Shown: one piece after another, positions 35,062 to 45,293 of the stretch
Layout: every line of letters starts with the position of its first letter
Position numbering within the stretch: position 1 is the first letter of the stretch
Assembly: GCF_015070385.1 (NCBI RefSeq)
Contig: NZ_JADCSA010000009.1
Location: 62,001-126,000 of the forward strand
DNA from: Nocardioides malaquae
Lineage (GTDB): Bacteria; Actinomycetota; Actinomycetes; Propionibacteriales; Nocardioidaceae
Direction of reading: 5' to 3'
Length of the DNA: 64,000 bases
Notes under the pieces: generated by a model
What the model was told of the DNA's origin: nothing
What the model saw: only the letters and a program-made list of their open reading frames with translations
The model's database searches: none
Program-made: the position numbers and the translations under genes

Positions 35062-37677
35062 ATGACTGACACCCAGAGCCCCGACCTGTCCACGACGTCG
35101 CCCGCACAGCGCGACGTCGTCGTACCGGACAAGCCGGCCCTGGAGGGTCTGGAGGAGAAGTGGGCGGCCCGGTGGAAGGACGCCGACACCTACGCCTTCG
35201 ACCGCACGCAGCCGCGCGAGAACGTCTACTCGATCGACACCCCGCCGCCGACCGTCTCCGGCTCGCTGCACGTGGGGCACGTCTTCTCCTACACCCACAC
35301 CGACGTCGTCGCGCGCTACCAGCGGATGACCGGCAAGTCCGTCTTCTACCCGATGGGCTGGGACGACAACGGCCTGCCCACCGAGCGCCGCGTGCAGAAC
35401 TACTTCGGCGTGCGCTGCGACCCGAGCCTGCCCTACGACCCCGACTTCACCCCGCCGGCCAAGCCCGACCCGAAGAAGCAGGTCGCGATCAGCCGGCCCA
35501 ACTTCATCGAGCTCTGCGAGCAGCTGGTGGAGGAGGACGAGCAGGTCTTCGAGTCGCTGTGGCGCCGCCTCGGCCTCTCGGTCGACTGGAACACCACCTA
35601 CACGACCATCGGCCACGACGCCCAGACCGTCAGCCAGCGTGCCTTCCTGCGCAACTTCGCCCGTGGTGAGGCCTACCTCCAGGAAGCCCCCACGCTGTGG
35701 GACGTCACCTTCCAGACCGCCGTCGCCCAGGCCGAGCTCGAGGCCCGTGCCTACCCCGGCGCCTACCACCGCGTCGCCTTCCACCGGCCCGACGGCCGCC
35801 CGGTGCACATCGAGACGACCCGTCCCGAGCTGATCCCGTCGGTCGTCGCATTGATCGCCCACCCCGACGACGAGCGCTACGCCGACCTCTTCGGCACCAC
35901 GGTCACCTCGCCGGTCTTCGGGGTGGAGATCCCGGTCCTTCCCCACCCGGCCGCCGAGCCGGACAAGGGCGCCGGCATCGCGATGTGCTGCACCTTCGGT
36001 GACCTCACCGACGTGCAGTGGTGGCGCGAGCTGCAGCTGCCGGTGCGCACGGTCGTGGGCCGCGACGGCCGCCTGACCCGCGAGACGCCCGAGTGGCTCT
36101 CCGGCGAGCAGGCCTCCGGCGCGTACGCCGACCTGGCCGGCAAGACGGTCTTCTCGGCCCGCGAGGCGATGGTCGCGCAGCTGCGCGAGAGCGGCGACCT
36201 CGACGGTGAGCCGAAGAGCACCGAGCGCATGGCGAACTTCTACGAGAAGGGCGACAAGCCGCTCGAGATCGTCTCCACCCGCCAGTGGTACCTGCGCAAC
36301 GGCGGCCGCGACGCCGACCTGCGCGACGACCTCGTGGCCGAGGGTGCCGCGATCACCTGGGTGCCCGAGCACATGAAGCACCGCTACGACAACTGGGTCG
36401 GCGGCCTCAACGGCGACTGGCTGATCAGCCGCCAGCGCTTCTTCGGCATCCCCTTCCCGGTCTGGTACGCCCTGGACGACGACGGCGAGCCCGACTACGA
36501 CCACCCGCTGATGCCGAGCGAGGACCAGCTGCCGGTCGACCCCTCGACCGACGCCCCCGGCGGCTACAGCGAGGACCAGCGCGGCAAGCCCGGTGGCTTC
36601 ATCGGCGACCCCGACGTGATGGACACCTGGGCGACCTCGTCGCTCACCCCGCACATCGCCGGACGCTGGGAGAGCGACAACGACCTCTTCGAGCGCGTCT
36701 TCCCGATGGACCTGTGCACCCAGGCCCACGACATCATCCGCACCTGGCTCTTCTCCCGCGTCGTGCGCGCCCACCACGAGAACGGCGTCGTGCCGTGGTC
36801 GCACGCCATGCTGTCGGGCTTCGTGGTCGACCCCGACCGCAAGAAGATGTCGAAGTCCAAGGGCAACGTCGTCGTGCCGACCGAGATCCTCGACAAGTTC
36901 GGCGCCGACGCCGTGCGCTGGCGCGCCGCCATGGCCCGCCCCGGCCTGGACTCCCCCTTCGACGAGAGCCAGATGAAGGTCGGGCGACGCCTGGCGATGA
37001 AGGTGCTCAACGTCTCCAAGTTCGTGCTCGGCAACGTCGGCGCGACCAACCCCAGCCCGGTCACCGTCTCCGAGCCCGTCGACACCGCGCTGATGGGCCG
37101 GCTCGCGGAGACCGTGCGCACGGCCACCGCCGCCTTCGAGGCCTACGACTACACGACGGCCCTCGAGGTCGCGGAGCGCTTCTTCTGGGAGTTCTGCGAC
37201 GACTACGTCGAGCTGGTCAAGGAGCGGGCCTACGCCGAGGACGGCGGGCTCGCGACCGAGTCCGCCCGCGCCGCCCTGGCCTGCGCCCTGCACGTGCAGC
37301 TGCGCCTGCTCGCGCCCTTCCTGCCCTACGTGACCGAGGAGGTCTGGTCGTGGTGGCGGGAGGGCTCGGTGCACACCGCGGCGTGGCCGCTGCCGACCGA
37401 CCTGGGCAGCGCCGCTGCGACCGACCCCGGTGCCCTGACGGGCGTGGCTGCTGCCCTGGGTGGCATCCGTGGCGCGAAGTCGAAGGCCAAGGTCTCGATG
37501 CGCCACCAGCTCTCGCGGGTCGAGATCAGCGGCCCCGCCGCGCTCGTCGAGGGCGCACGGGCCGCCGAGCACGACCTGCGCCAGGCCGGCAAGGTGACCG
37601 GTGAGCTGATCTTCACCATCGACGACTCCGCCACGGAGCTGCGGGTGGACGCCGAGCTGGCCGAGGTCACCGACTGA
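35062..37677 (+). CDS. valS: valine--tRNA ligase
   Basis: The 871-residue class I synthetase has HVGH at residues 70-73, the editing domain in between, and KMSKS in [11 protein letters not shown] near residue 595. It is the type with the [13 protein letters not shown] insertion after the HIGH region, and it has no long C-terminal coiled coil typical of the E. coli form. It charges tRNA-Val and edits threonine mischarging. A perfect palindromic hairpin ends the unit. Confidence 0.98.
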   Translation: MTDTQSPDLSTTSPAQRDVVVPDKPALEGLEEKWAARWKDADTYAFDRTQPRENVYSIDTPPPTVSGSLHVGHVFSYTHTDVVARYQRMTGKSVFYPMGWDDNGLPTERRVQNYFGVRCDPSLPYDPDFTPPAKPDPKKQVAISRPNFIELCEQLVEEDEQVFESLWRRLGLSVDWNTTYTTIGHDAQTVSQRAFLRNFARGEAYLQEAPTLWDVTFQTAVAQAELEARAYPGAYHRVAFHRPDGRPVHIETTRPELIPSVVALIAHPDDERYADLFGTTVTSPVFGVEIPVLPHPAAEPDKGAGIAMCCTFGDLTDVQWWRELQLPVRTVVGRDGRLTRETPEWLSGEQASGAYADLAGKTVFSAREAMVAQLRESGDLDGEPKSTERMANFYEKGDKPLEIVSTRQWYLRNGGRDADLRDDLVAEGAAITWVPEHMKHRYDNWVGGLNGDWLISRQRFFGIPFPVWYALDDDGEPDYDHPLMPSEDQLPVDPSTDAPGGYSEDQRGKPGGFIGDPDVMDTWATSSLTPHIAGRWESDNDLFERVFPMDLCTQAHDIIRTWLFSRVVRAHHENGVVPWSHAMLSGFVVDPDRKKMSKSKGNVVVPTEILDKFGADAVRWRAAMARPGLDSPFDESQMKVGRRLAMKVLNVSKFVLGNVGATNPSPVTVSEPVDTALMGRLAETVRTATAAFEAYDYTTALEVAERFFWEFCDDYVELVKERAYAEDGGLATESARAALACALHVQLRLLAPFLPYVTEEVWSWWREGSVHTAAWPLPTDLGSAAATDPGALTGVAAALGGIRGAKSKAKVSMRHQLSRVEISGPAALVEGARAAEHDLRQAGKVTGELIFTIDDSATELRVDAELAEVTD

Positions 37678-37711
37678 CGGGCTGAGCCGTCGGGGCCTCG
37701 CCCCGGCGCGA

Positions 37712-37753
37712 CCGACGAGGGCCCCCGACCAATTGGTCGGGGGCCCTCGTCGG
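37712..37753. terminator. bidirectional terminator, 42-base perfect palindrome
   Basis: Two 19-base arms (CCGACGAGGGCCCCCGACC and its exact reverse complement) flank AATT. It sits between the convergent valS and Gly/His-rich protein genes and can serve both strands. Confidence 0.85.
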
Positions 37754-37769
37754 CTCACGCGGAGGTGGG

Positions 37770-38525
37770 TCAGGAACGGCCGCGACCGTTGCCCTTCTTG
37801 CCACCCTCGTCGTGGTGGCCCTTGTCGTGGTGGCCCTTGTCTTCGTGGCCCTTGTCCTTGTCGTGGCCCCGACCGTGGCCCTTGCCACCGCTGCCCTTGC
37901 CACCGCTGCCCTTGCCACCGCTGCCCTTGCCATCGCTGCCCTTGTCCTCGCGACCGTGGCTCTTGCCACCGTGGCCGCGGCCCTCGTCGGGGCGGCTCTC
38001 GTCGTCGTGGGCGCGCCCTCGACCGTCGCTGCGGTCACCCCCACGACCGCGGTCTCCGTGGCCGTGGTCTCCGTGGTCCTGACCCCGGCCCTCGTCGCCG
38101 TGTCCGGGGCCACCCTCGTGACCCTGGTCCGAGCCAGGCGGCACGGTCTCCTCCGGAGTCGGGACGGTGGGGCTGGGCGGGGCGGGCGCCGGACGGGGCG
38201 CTGCGGGACTCGTGGGACGCGCGGCGGCGCGGACCTTCTTGGCCTTGACCGGGCCGCGGCGCTCGGACGGCCGCACGGCAGCGGCGCGGGCGTCCGAGGC
38301 AGTCTGGGGCGCTGCGGCACGCGGAGCGGCCTCTGCGCCCGGGTCCGAGTCGACCGTACGTTCCGCGACGGGGTCGGTGGTCACCGCGAGCACGCGCTCG
38401 GGCAGGTCCACCGCTCGCAGGAAGCCGGTCAGCGCGTCACTGCGCAACCCGTTGCCCACGAAGAGCGCGCAGATCAGCGCCACCAGCGCGAACGCGTACA
38501 GCGGCCGCTTGTGCTCCGTGCTCAT
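37770..38525 (-). CDS. membrane-anchored Gly/His/Lys/Asp-rich repeat protein, function unknown
   Basis: A 251-residue protein with one N-terminal helix (about 9-25), an Ala/Pro region, and a C-terminal tail of about 100 residues built of Gly, His, Asp, Lys and Arg, with repeated SGGKG units. The DNA repeats behind this are four 15-base units at 37878-37937. The tail is probably unstructured and may bind metal or polyanions. ATG 38525 (MSTEHKRPL) was chosen over an upstream in-frame ATG. It is convergent with valS and upstream of nothing recognisable. Not assigned to a family. Confidence 0.65.
   Translation of the reverse strand: MSTEHKRPLYAFALVALICALFVGNGLRSDALTGFLRAVDLPERVLAVTTDPVAERTVDSDPGAEAAPRAAAPQTASDARAAAVRPSERRGPVKAKKVRAAARPTSPAAPRPAPAPPSPTVPTPEETVPPGSDQGHEGGPGHGDEGRGQDHGDHGHGDRGRGGDRSDGRGRAHDDESRPDEGRGHGGKSHGREDKGSDGKGSGGKGSGGKGSGGKGHGRGHDKDKGHEDKGHHDKGHHDEGGKKGNGRGRS
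37878..37937 (-). repeat. four 15-base repeats inside the Gly/His-rich gene
   Basis: On the plus strand, GCCCTTGCCACCGCT occurs three times in a row, followed by a copy with one base changed (CCATCG). It encodes SGGKG-type units in the disordered tail. Repeat number probably varies between strains. Confidence 0.8.
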
Positions 38526-38630
38526 GGGTGAGGTGTCCTTCGCGTCCCGAGAGATCGTCCTGAACACCTATTCTCCGTCGTTGTCGGCCGGACGGTGGCC
38601 AAACGGAAGAATTCGCGGTGGAGCTCGGGG

Positions 38631-39902
38631 TCAGGCGGACTTCTTCTTCTCCGGAGCCCGGGGCAGCAGCGTCGGGGCGGCGCCGTCCTCGACGGCCTCC
38701 TTGGTGACGACCACCTTGGCGATGTCGCCACGCGAGGGCACCTCGTACATCACATGGAGGAGCACCTCCTCGATGATGGCGCGCAGGCCGCGGGCACCGG
38801 TGCCGCGCTCGAGGGCACGCTCGGCGACGGACGCAATGGCCTCGTCGGTGAACTCGAGCTCGACCCCGTCGAGCTCGAAGAGCCGCTGGTACTGCTTCAC
38901 CAGCGCGTTGCGCGGCTCGGTGAGGATCTGCACGAGCGCCTCGTTGTCGAGCTTGGAGACACTCGCGATCAGCGGCAGGCGCCCGATGAACTCGGGGATC
39001 AGTCCGAACTTTGTGAGGTCCTCGGGCCGCACCTGGGCCATCAGGTCCTCGGCCTCGCGCTCGGCCTCGCCACGCACCTCGGCGGTGAAGCCCAGCGACT
39101 TCTTGCCCACGCGCTGCTCGACGATGTGCTCGAGACCGGCGAAGGCGCCACCGACGATGAAGAGGATGTTGGTGGTGTCGATCTGGATGAACTCCTGGTG
39201 CGGGTGCTTGCGCCCACCCTGGGGCGGCACCGACGCAGTGGTGCCCTCCAGCATCTTCAGCAGCGCCTGCTGCACGCCCTCACCGGAGACGTCGCGCGTG
39301 ATCGACGGGTTCTCGGCCTTGCGGGCCACCTTGTCGATCTCGTCGATGTAGATGATGCCGGTCTCGGCCTTCTTGACGTCGTAGTCGGCGGCCTGGATCA
39401 GCTTGAGCAGGATGTTCTCGACGTCCTCGCCCACGTAACCCGCCTCTGTCAGCGCGGTGGCGTCGGCGATGGCGAAGGGCACGTTGAGCATCCGGGCCAG
39501 GGTCTGGGCGAGGTAGGTCTTGCCGCAGCCGGTCGGGCCGATGACCAAGATGTTGGACTTGGCGACCTCGACCGCGTCGTCCTTGTGCTTGGCGGTCGCA
39601 GCCGCCTGGGCCTGGACACGCTTGTAGTGGTTGTAGACCGCGACGGCCAGCGACTTCTTCGCGTGCTCCTGGCCGATCACGTAGGAGTTGAGGAACTCGA
39701 AGATCTCGCGGGGCTTGGGCAGCTCGGCCAGACCGAGCTCGGTGCCCTCGGCGAGCTCCTCCTCGATGATCTCGTTGCAGAGCTCGATGCACTCGTCGCA
39801 GATGTAGACGTTGGGACCGGCGATGAGCTTCTTGACCTGCTTCTGGCTCTTCCCGCAGAAGTTGCACTTCAGCAGGTCGCCGCCGTCTCCGATTCGGGCC
39901 AC
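38631..39902 (-). CDS. clpX: ATP-dependent Clp protease ATP-binding subunit ClpX
   Basis: ClpX unfolds substrates and feeds them to ClpP1P2. The 423 residues include the zinc-binding domain with C13, C16, C35 and C38, Walker A GPTGCGKT (122-129), Walker B-type IIYIDEIDK, and the AAA+ C-domain. Start is GTG 39902 with GGAGG about 11 bases upstream. A terminator-like hairpin lies between clpP2 and clpX, so clpX probably has its own promoter. Confidence 0.98.
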   Translation of the reverse strand: MARIGDGGDLLKCNFCGKSQKQVKKLIAGPNVYICDECIELCNEIIEEELAEGTELGLAELPKPREIFEFLNSYVIGQEHAKKSLAVAVYNHYKRVQAQAAATAKHKDDAVEVAKSNILVIGPTGCGKTYLAQTLARMLNVPFAIADATALTEAGYVGEDVENILLKLIQAADYDVKKAETGIIYIDEIDKVARKAENPSITRDVSGEGVQQALLKMLEGTTASVPPQGGRKHPHQEFIQIDTTNILFIVGGAFAGLEHIVEQRVGKKSLGFTAEVRGEAEREAEDLMAQVRPEDLTKFGLIPEFIGRLPLIASVSKLDNEALVQILTEPRNALVKQYQRLFELDGVELEFTDEAIASVAERALERGTGARGLRAIIEEVLLHVMYEVPSRGDIAKVVVTKEAVEDGAAPTLLPRAPEKKKSA

Positions 39903-39925
39903 GAGCGATCATTCCTCCGGTCTGG

Positions 39926-39943
39926 GCCGGGCGCTGGCCCGGC
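39926..39943 (-). other. hairpin in the clpX 5' leader
   Basis: GCCGGGC and GCCCGGC form a perfect 7-base stem around GCTG, just upstream of the clpX ribosome-binding site. It might affect mRNA stability or translation; this is inference from position. Confidence 0.45.
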
Positions 39944-39980
39944 AAGGTGGTGCAGTTTGAACTGTCTTGCGACGGTACCC

Positions 39981-40010
39981 GGTGTCCCGCCCCGACGGGG
40001 GCGGGACACC
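39981..40010 (-). terminator. terminator after clpP2
   Basis: GGTGTCCCGCCCC pairs perfectly with GGGGCGGGACACC around GACG, about 50 bases after the clpP2 stop. Confidence 0.75.
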
Positions 40011-40058
40011 CGGGACCGACAAAGAGCCGTGGAGCCGGCCCGTGGTCCGAGCGGCAGG

Positions 40059-40667
40059 TCAGCCGATCGGCATCGGGGTGTTGCGGTTCTGCAGGATCGC
40101 GTCGACCAGGCCGTACTCGACGGCCTGCTCGGCGGTGAGGATCTTGTCGCGCTCGATGTCGCGGCTCACCTGCTCGATGTCTTTGCCCGAGTGCTCCGAG
40201 ATCATCTTCTCCAAGAGCTCACGCATGCGCAGGATCTCGTTGGCCTGGATCTCGATGTCGGAGGTCTGGCCGAACGTGCCCTCGGTGTAGGGCTGGTGGA
40301 TCAGGATGCGGCTGTTGGGCAGCGCCAGCCTCTTGCCGGGGGTGCCGGCGGCCAGCAGGATCGCTGCTGCCGACGCGGCCTGACCGAGGCAGACGGTCTG
40401 GACGTCAGGCTTGATGAACTGCATCGTGTCGTAGATCGCGGTGAGCGCCGTGAACGAGCCACCGGGCGAGTTGATGTAGATCGAGATGTCCTGGTCGGGA
40501 TTCATCGTCTCCAGGCAGAGCAGCTGGGCCATGACGGCGTTGGCCACGTCGTCGGAGATCGGCGAACCGAGGAAGATGATGCGCTCCTCGAAGAGCTTCG
40601 CGTAGGGGTCGATGCGGCGGAACCCGTAGGAGGTCCGCTCCTCCCACTGCGGGATGTAGTAGTTCAT
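40059..40667 (-). CDS. clpP2: ATP-dependent Clp protease proteolytic subunit ClpP2
   Basis: A 202-residue serine protease subunit with catalytic Ser99 in GQAAS and His124 in ILIHQP. Start ATG 40667, five bases after the clpP1 stop. In actinobacteria ClpP1 and ClpP2 form a mixed double ring that is activated by ClpX or ClpC1. The gene order clpP1-clpP2-clpX is conserved. Substrates include SsrA-tagged and regulatory proteins. Confidence 0.97.
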   Translation of the reverse strand: MNYYIPQWEERTSYGFRRIDPYAKLFEERIIFLGSPISDDVANAVMAQLLCLETMNPDQDISIYINSPGGSFTALTAIYDTMQFIKPDVQTVCLGQAASAAAILLAAGTPGKRLALPNSRILIHQPYTEGTFGQTSDIEIQANEILRMRELLEKMISEHSGKDIEQVSRDIERDKILTAEQAVEYGLVDAILQNRNTPMPIG

Positions 40668-40672
40668 CGAGG

Positions 40673-41320
40673 TCAGTCCTTCTTGTCGGTCCGGGCGGGG
40701 CGGCCTTCGTCAGCTGCCTGACGGGCGCTGGAGATCACCTCGTCGACGAGGCCGTACTCCTTGGCCTGCTCGGCGGTGAACCAGCGGTCGCGGTCGGCGT
40801 CGGCGATGACCTGCTCGACGGGCTGGCCCGTGTGCTCGGAGATGAGGTCCAGGAGCACCTTCTTGATGTGCAGCGACTGCTGCGCCTGGATCTTGATGTC
40901 GGAGGCCGAGCCGCCCATGCCCGAGGAGGGCTGGTGCATCATGATGCGCGCGTGGGGCAGCGCGTAGCGCTTGCCCTTCGTGCCGGCGCAGAGCAGGAAC
41001 TGACCCATCGAGGCCGCGAGGCCCATGCCGACCGTCGCCACGTCGTTGGGGATGTAGTTCATCGTGTCGTAGATCGCCATGCCGGCGTCGACGGAGCCAC
41101 CGGGGCTGTTGATGTGGAGGAAGATGTCGGCCTCGGGATCCTCGGCGGACAGCAGCAGCAGCGCGGCGCAGATCGCGTTCGCGTTGGCGTCGCGGACCTC
41201 CGAGCCCAGGAAGACGATCCGCTCCTTGAGCAGGCGCTGGTAGATGTGGTCGTCGAGGCCGTAGGACCCGCCGCCGTTCATCTGGGGTGACGTCAGGGAA
41301 GCACTGGAGTTCAGGTTCAC
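40673..41320 (-). CDS. clpP1: ATP-dependent Clp protease proteolytic subunit ClpP1
   Basis: A 215-residue subunit with Ser104 in [11 protein letters not shown] and His129 in IMMHQP. It forms the hetero-ring with ClpP2. Start GTG 41320 (MNLNSSASL) is provisional: ATG 41281 (MNGGGSYG) is possible and neither has an obvious Shine-Dalgarno sequence, so a leaderless or weak start may apply. A ClgR-like box lies about 50 bases upstream. Confidence 0.95.
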   Translation of the reverse strand: MNLNSSASLTSPQMNGGGSYGLDDHIYQRLLKERIVFLGSEVRDANANAICAALLLLSAEDPEADIFLHINSPGGSVDAGMAIYDTMNYIPNDVATVGMGLAASMGQFLLCAGTKGKRYALPHARIMMHQPSSGMGGSASDIKIQAQQSLHIKKVLLDLISEHTGQPVEQVIADADRDRWFTAEQAKEYGLVDEVISSARQAADEGRPARTDKKD

Positions 41321-41370
41321 GTCGCCGACACTAGCCCGTGCCTCCGACCATTCCACGCGTTGCGGCCCCC

Positions 41371-41388
41371 TGTTCGCCCACAGCGCAC
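41371..41388 (-). promoter_or_regulatory. candidate ClgR operator upstream of clpP1
   Basis: TGTTCGCCCACAGCGCAC fits the Corynebacterium ClgR consensus as remembered (WNNWCGCYNANRGCGWWS) with one mismatch. ClgR activates clpP1P2 in several actinobacteria. The position 50-70 bases before the start is right for an activator site. Confidence 0.55.
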
Positions 41389-41405
41389 ACCTGCCCGGAG
41401 CACGA

Positions 41406-41435
41406 GACCCCGCCGCCCTGGTGGGCGACGGGGTC
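41406..41435 (-). terminator. hairpin after tig
   Basis: GACCCCGCCGCCC pairs with GGGCGACGGGGTC (one mismatch) around TGGT, about 30 bases after the tig stop and before clpP1. Confidence 0.6.
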
Positions 41436-41464
41436 CGGTGTGACGCGTGGGGTCAGCGGGGGGC

Positions 41465-42829
41465 TCAGGCCTCCTCGCCGGCCTCCTCGGCCTGCGGCTC
41501 ACCGATGGTGCCGTCGGGCAGGAGGTTCTTCAGCTCGACCACGTTGCCGGAGGCGTCCTTGACCGTGGCGGTCTCGACGATCTGGGCCAGCGCCTTGCCG
41601 CGCAGGATCTCCTGCACGAGCTCGGGGATGTGGTTGTGCTCGAACATGTGGTTGGCGAACTCCTGCGGGTCCTGGCCGGAATGCTGGGCGCGCATCACCA
41701 TGTGCTGGGAGAGGTCGTTCTGGTCGACGCCGATCTCCTCGGCCTTCGCCACCTTGTCCAGGATGAACTGGGCGGTGATGGCGTCGCGCACGCGGCGCTC
41801 CAGCTCGGCCTCGAACTCGTCGGAGGTCTGTCCCTCCTGCTCCAGGTACTTCTCCATCGTCAGGCCGGAGAACATGATCTGCTGCTCCACGTTGGCCCGG
41901 CGCGAGTTGAGCTCGTCGGTGACCACGGTCTCGGGCAGCGGGATCGACACCTTCTCCAGGAGGACCTCGAGGACGGCGTCGCGGGCGGCGGCGGCCTGCT
42001 CGAGGCGCTTGCCGCGCACGAGGCGCTCGCGCACGTCGGCCGACAGCTCCTCGGCGGTGTCGAACTCGGAGGCCAGCTGGGCGAACTCGTCGTCGAAGTC
42101 GGGCAGCTGCTGCTCCTGCACGCCGGTGACGGTGACGGTGACCTCGACGTCCTCGCCGACCAGGTCGCCGCCGACGAGCTGGGAGGTGAAGGCCTTCTCG
42201 TCGCCGGCCGACATGCCGACGAGGGACTCGTCCAGGCCGTCGAGCATGCCGCCCCGACCGACCTTGTAGGACATGCCGGTGACCTCGCCACCCTCGACGG
42301 TCTCGCCGTCCTTGGCCGCACGCAGGTCGATGGTCACGAAGTCGCCGTCGGCGGCCGCGCGCTCCACGTCGACCAGGGTGCCGAAGCGCTCACGCAGCGC
42401 CTCGACCTGCTCCTCGACGTCGGCGTCGGTGACCTCGAGGTCCTCGACCTCGGCCTCGAGACCGTCGTAGGCGGGCAGCTCGAACTGGGGCTTGACGTCG
42501 ACCTCGGCGGTGAACTCCAGGACGTCGTTGTCCTCCAGCTTGGTGACCTCGATCTCAGGCTGGGCGAGCGGCTCGAGCTCGTTGGCCTCGAGCGCCTCCA
42601 TGTACTTGGCCGGGATGACCTCGTTGATCGACTCGTTGAGCACCGCGCCGCGCCCGACCTGACGGTCGATGACGGCGGCCGGGACCTTGCCGCGGCGGAA
42701 GCCGGGCACGTTGATCTGCTGGGCGATCTTCTTGTACGCCGCGTCGAGGCTCGGCTTGAGCTCCTCGAAGGGCACCTCGACAGTCAGCTTGACCCGGGTC
42801 GGGTTCAAGTTCTCGACGGCGCTCTTCAC
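41465..42829 (-). CDS. tig: trigger factor
   Basis: The ribosome-bound chaperone and peptidyl-prolyl isomerase, 454 residues. The N-terminal ribosome-binding part carries GFRRGKVPAAVIDRQVG, followed by the FKBP-like domain (near 155-240) and a long helical C-terminal domain. An acidic Glu/Ala end (AEEAGEEA) is present. ATG 42829 starts MKSAVENLNPTR. It precedes clpP1-clpP2-clpX, the conserved quality-control block. Confidence 0.97.
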   Translation of the reverse strand: MKSAVENLNPTRVKLTVEVPFEELKPSLDAAYKKIAQQINVPGFRRGKVPAAVIDRQVGRGAVLNESINEVIPAKYMEALEANELEPLAQPEIEVTKLEDNDVLEFTAEVDVKPQFELPAYDGLEAEVEDLEVTDADVEEQVEALRERFGTLVDVERAAADGDFVTIDLRAAKDGETVEGGEVTGMSYKVGRGGMLDGLDESLVGMSAGDEKAFTSQLVGGDLVGEDVEVTVTVTGVQEQQLPDFDDEFAQLASEFDTAEELSADVRERLVRGKRLEQAAAARDAVLEVLLEKVSIPLPETVVTDELNSRRANVEQQIMFSGLTMEKYLEQEGQTSDEFEAELERRVRDAITAQFILDKVAKAEEIGVDQNDLSQHMVMRAQHSGQDPQEFANHMFEHNHIPELVQEILRGKALAQIVETATVKDASGNVVELKNLLPDGTIGEPQAEEAGEEA

Positions 42830-43037
42830 AGGTGTTCTCCTTATCGATGGTGGTGCAGTTCAGGGGTGCGGCGTCCCGGCGTGGGCACCGCAACGCCGCG
42901 TCAGCGACGAGCGGGGGTCCGAACGGGCAGACCTTCGCAACACTCGTACGGCTGGTCGCGCGGGGCCCGGCAGAATTGTCCACCAACCAGACTACTGCGC
43001 GGCGCGACGGGACGTGAATTCCCCCCACGACGGACGG

Positions 43038-43110
43038 TCGGGGCGACAGGACTCGAACCTGCGGTCTCCTGCTCCCAAAGCAGGCGCGCTAGCCACTACG
43101 CTACGCCCCG
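43038..43110 (-). tRNA. tRNA-Pro (anticodon TGG)
   Basis: A complete cloverleaf is read on the minus strand: acceptor CGGGGCG/CGCCCCG with discriminator A, anticodon loop TTTGGGA closed by CCTGC/GCAGG, and T arm with TTCGAGT. CCA is not encoded. Confidence 0.97.
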
Positions 43111-43157
43111 TCAAGACACCTGCGGGGCCTGGAGAAACTGGCCCCACGGGCTCTTGG

Positions 43158-43228
43158 AGCGGATGACGGGAATCGAACCCGCGTAATCAGTTTGGAAGAC
43201 TGAGGCTCTACCATTGAGCTACATCCGC
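43158..43228 (-). tRNA. tRNA-Gly (anticodon TCC)
   Basis: The minus strand gives acceptor GCGGATG/CATCCGC with discriminator T, D arm with AATGGTA, anticodon loop CTTCCAA, and T loop TTCGATT. CCA is not encoded. It is 47 bases upstream of tRNA-Pro and probably co-transcribed. Confidence 0.97.
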
Positions 43229-43315
43229 GTACGCTGCCCCTCCGCGCCGATCAGGCCCAGCAGGTGCGCGGGAGACATCGTGCCACACCGCACGCACCCG
43301 CTCCACCCGGGGGCG

Positions 43316-44410
43316 TCAGCCCACGCGGCGGTGGACCAGCAGCAGGCCGCGGTCGTCGCCGGGGCCGCCCAGGGCATCGACGAGTCGCTCCGCGCCGTTG
43401 ACGAAGTCACCTCGCAGCACCCGGTCGGCCTGCCCCAACATGCGGTCGATGCCCATCGCGATGTCGCGTCCCCGGGTCTCCACCAGCCCGTCGGTGTAGA
43501 GCACCATGGCGTCACCGCGGCGCATCGTGCCCCGGGTGGTCACGAACTCGGCGTCGGCGACGAGACCGAGGATCGGGCCCTCGCTCTCGAGGACCGACCA
43601 GCGCCCCGCCCCCGCGTCGTGGAGGGCGGCAGGCGGGTGCCCGGCCGAGCGCAACTCGAAGTCACCCGAGGCCATGTCGAGACTCAGGTGCACGGCGGTG
43701 GCGAAGCCCTCCTCCCAGTCCTGGCGCAAGAGGTAGGCGTTGGCCGCAGGCAGGAACGAGCTCGACGGCAACGCACCCATCAGCCCGCCGAAGGCACCGG
43801 AGAGCAACAACGCCCGGGTGCCGGCCTGCTCCCCCTTGCCGGAGACGTCGACCACGACGACGTCGAGACGCCCCTCCGACGAACGCGAGGCCACCACGAA
43901 GTCACCGGCGAAGAGGGTGCCGCCCGCGGAGCGCAGCTCCCAGGTGACGTCCCACTCGGGAGGCAGCGCGGGGATGGCGCCCTGCTTGAGGATGCGGTCA
44001 CGCAGGTCGACCAGCATCGACTCCCCGCGCGACCCGGCGACGCCCAGGCGCGAGCGTCGGAACGAGGTCATCAGGATGATGAAGCCGACCGCGAAGATGA
44101 CGCCGACGGCGACCGCCGAGCGAGGATCCATGTCGCCGCGCTGGGCGGTGACGAAGGCCAGCGCCACCAGCACGAGCACGACGAACCACGGCAGCTCACG
44201 CGGACCGAGGAGGTTGTTGCCGACCACCAGGGGCAGCACCAGCACGATGAGTGGCACCACGTCCGGCCACAGCAGGATCATCGACGCCAGGGCACCGGTG
44301 AGCACCACCAGCGCCATCAGCTCCGGCGGTGTGCCGGACTGTGACGCCCGCTCCCAGCGCCGTTTGATGCGGCGCGCGGGAACGTCGAGGACCGAACCGT
44401 GCTCAGCCAT
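43316..44410 (-). CDS. SpoIIE/PP2C-family serine phosphatase with N-terminal membrane domain
   Basis: The 364-residue protein has about four hydrophobic helices (30-125) followed by a PP2C-type SpoIIE domain (about 150-360). The metal-binding residues are present in AGDFVV, VVVDVSGKG, and YTDGLVETRG. Such enzymes dephosphorylate anti-sigma-factor antagonists in stress pathways. No RsbV/RsbW genes are adjacent, so the substrate is unknown. Confidence 0.88.
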   Translation of the reverse strand: MAEHGSVLDVPARRIKRRWERASQSGTPPELMALVVLTGALASMILLWPDVVPLIVLVLPLVVGNNLLGPRELPWFVVLVLVALAFVTAQRGDMDPRSAVAVGVIFAVGFIILMTSFRRSRLGVAGSRGESMLVDLRDRILKQGAIPALPPEWDVTWELRSAGGTLFAGDFVVASRSSEGRLDVVVVDVSGKGEQAGTRALLLSGAFGGLMGALPSSSFLPAANAYLLRQDWEEGFATAVHLSLDMASGDFELRSAGHPPAALHDAGAGRWSVLESEGPILGLVADAEFVTTRGTMRRGDAMVLYTDGLVETRGRDIAMGIDRMLGQADRVLRGDFVNGAERLVDALGGPGDDRGLLLVHRRVG

Positions 44411-44456
44411 TCCTCACCTTCGCATCTCCGTCATGCTCACCCCGGTGAACTGAAGG

Positions 44457-45287
44457 CTAGTGCCGCGCTCGCGGCGCGGGCTGACATTTGGCGCACCAGA
44501 AGAGGTTGCGCCCCACCAACGTGCTGCTGCGCACCGGCGCACCGCAGACGTGGCACGGCAACCCGGCGCGACGGTAGACGTACACCTCTCCCCCGTGGTC
44601 GTCCTTGCGCGGGGCTCGCCCCATCGCCTCGGGGGTGTGCTCGGGCCGCACCGTGTCGATGCGTCCGGTGGCCACGCCCTCGGTCATCAGGGCCACCAGG
44701 TCGTCCCAGATCGCGACGAACTGGGCCCGGGTGAGGGTGCGGCCCAGGCGGAGCGGGTGGATGCGGTGCCGGAAGAGCACCTCGGCGCGGTAGACGTTGC
44801 CGACACCGGCGAGCACGCCCTGGTCCATCAGCAGGTCGCCGATGGTGCGGTTGCTGCCCCGCACCTTGGCCCACGCGGCCGCGACGTCGCCGTCGGCCCG
44901 CAGCGGGTCGGGCCCCAGGGTCGTACGCACCCGTTCGACGACCTCGGGACCCACCAGGTCGCAGCGGGTCGCGCCGCGCAGGTCGGCGTACGCGGTCGCG
45001 GTCTGCAGCCGCAGGCGCACCGCGCCGACCGGGGGTGGCACCTCCTCGACGTCGACGGTGACGTCGAAGGCGCCGATGAGCCCGAGGTGCACGTGCACGA
45101 ACCGTTCCCCGTCGAACTCGACGAAGAGCTGCTTGCCGAACGCGTCAGCACCGACCAGCACGGCGCCGTCGAGGGAGCGTGCCTCGTGCTCGAAGCGGCC
45201 CTGGGGGCTGGAGACCCGCACCACCCGGCCGGCGAAGGCCTGGTCGAGGTGTCCGGCGAGACGACGGAGGGTGTGTCCCTCGGGCAC
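44457..45287 (-). CDS. nei: Fpg/Nei-family DNA glycosylase
   Basis: This glycosylase/AP lyase excises oxidised bases. The N-terminus MPEGHT gives the catalytic Pro2 and Glu3 of the Nei type. The helix-two-turn-helix region is in the middle, and the C-terminus has the zinc finger CHVCGAPVR...FWCAKCQ. 276 residues. It lies six bases downstream of rpiB, as in mycobacteria, where the neighbour is Nei1. The exact lesion preference cannot be read. Confidence 0.92.
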   Translation of the reverse strand: MPEGHTLRRLAGHLDQAFAGRVVRVSSPQGRFEHEARSLDGAVLVGADAFGKQLFVEFDGERFVHVHLGLIGAFDVTVDVEEVPPPVGAVRLRLQTATAYADLRGATRCDLVGPEVVERVRTTLGPDPLRADGDVAAAWAKVRGSNRTIGDLLMDQGVLAGVGNVYRAEVLFRHRIHPLRLGRTLTRAQFVAIWDDLVALMTEGVATGRIDTVRPEHTPEAMGRAPRKDDHGGEVYVYRRAGLPCHVCGAPVRSSTLVGRNLFWCAKCQPAPRARH

Positions 45288-45293
45288 CGAGCC

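Noticed and set aside
34648-37758. 1036-codon minus-strand frame over valS
   Set aside because: Antisense to a clear synthetase; no motif.
38595-40721. 708-codon plus-strand frame over clpX and clpP2
   Set aside because: It crosses two real minus-strand genes and a terminator; it is a shadow.
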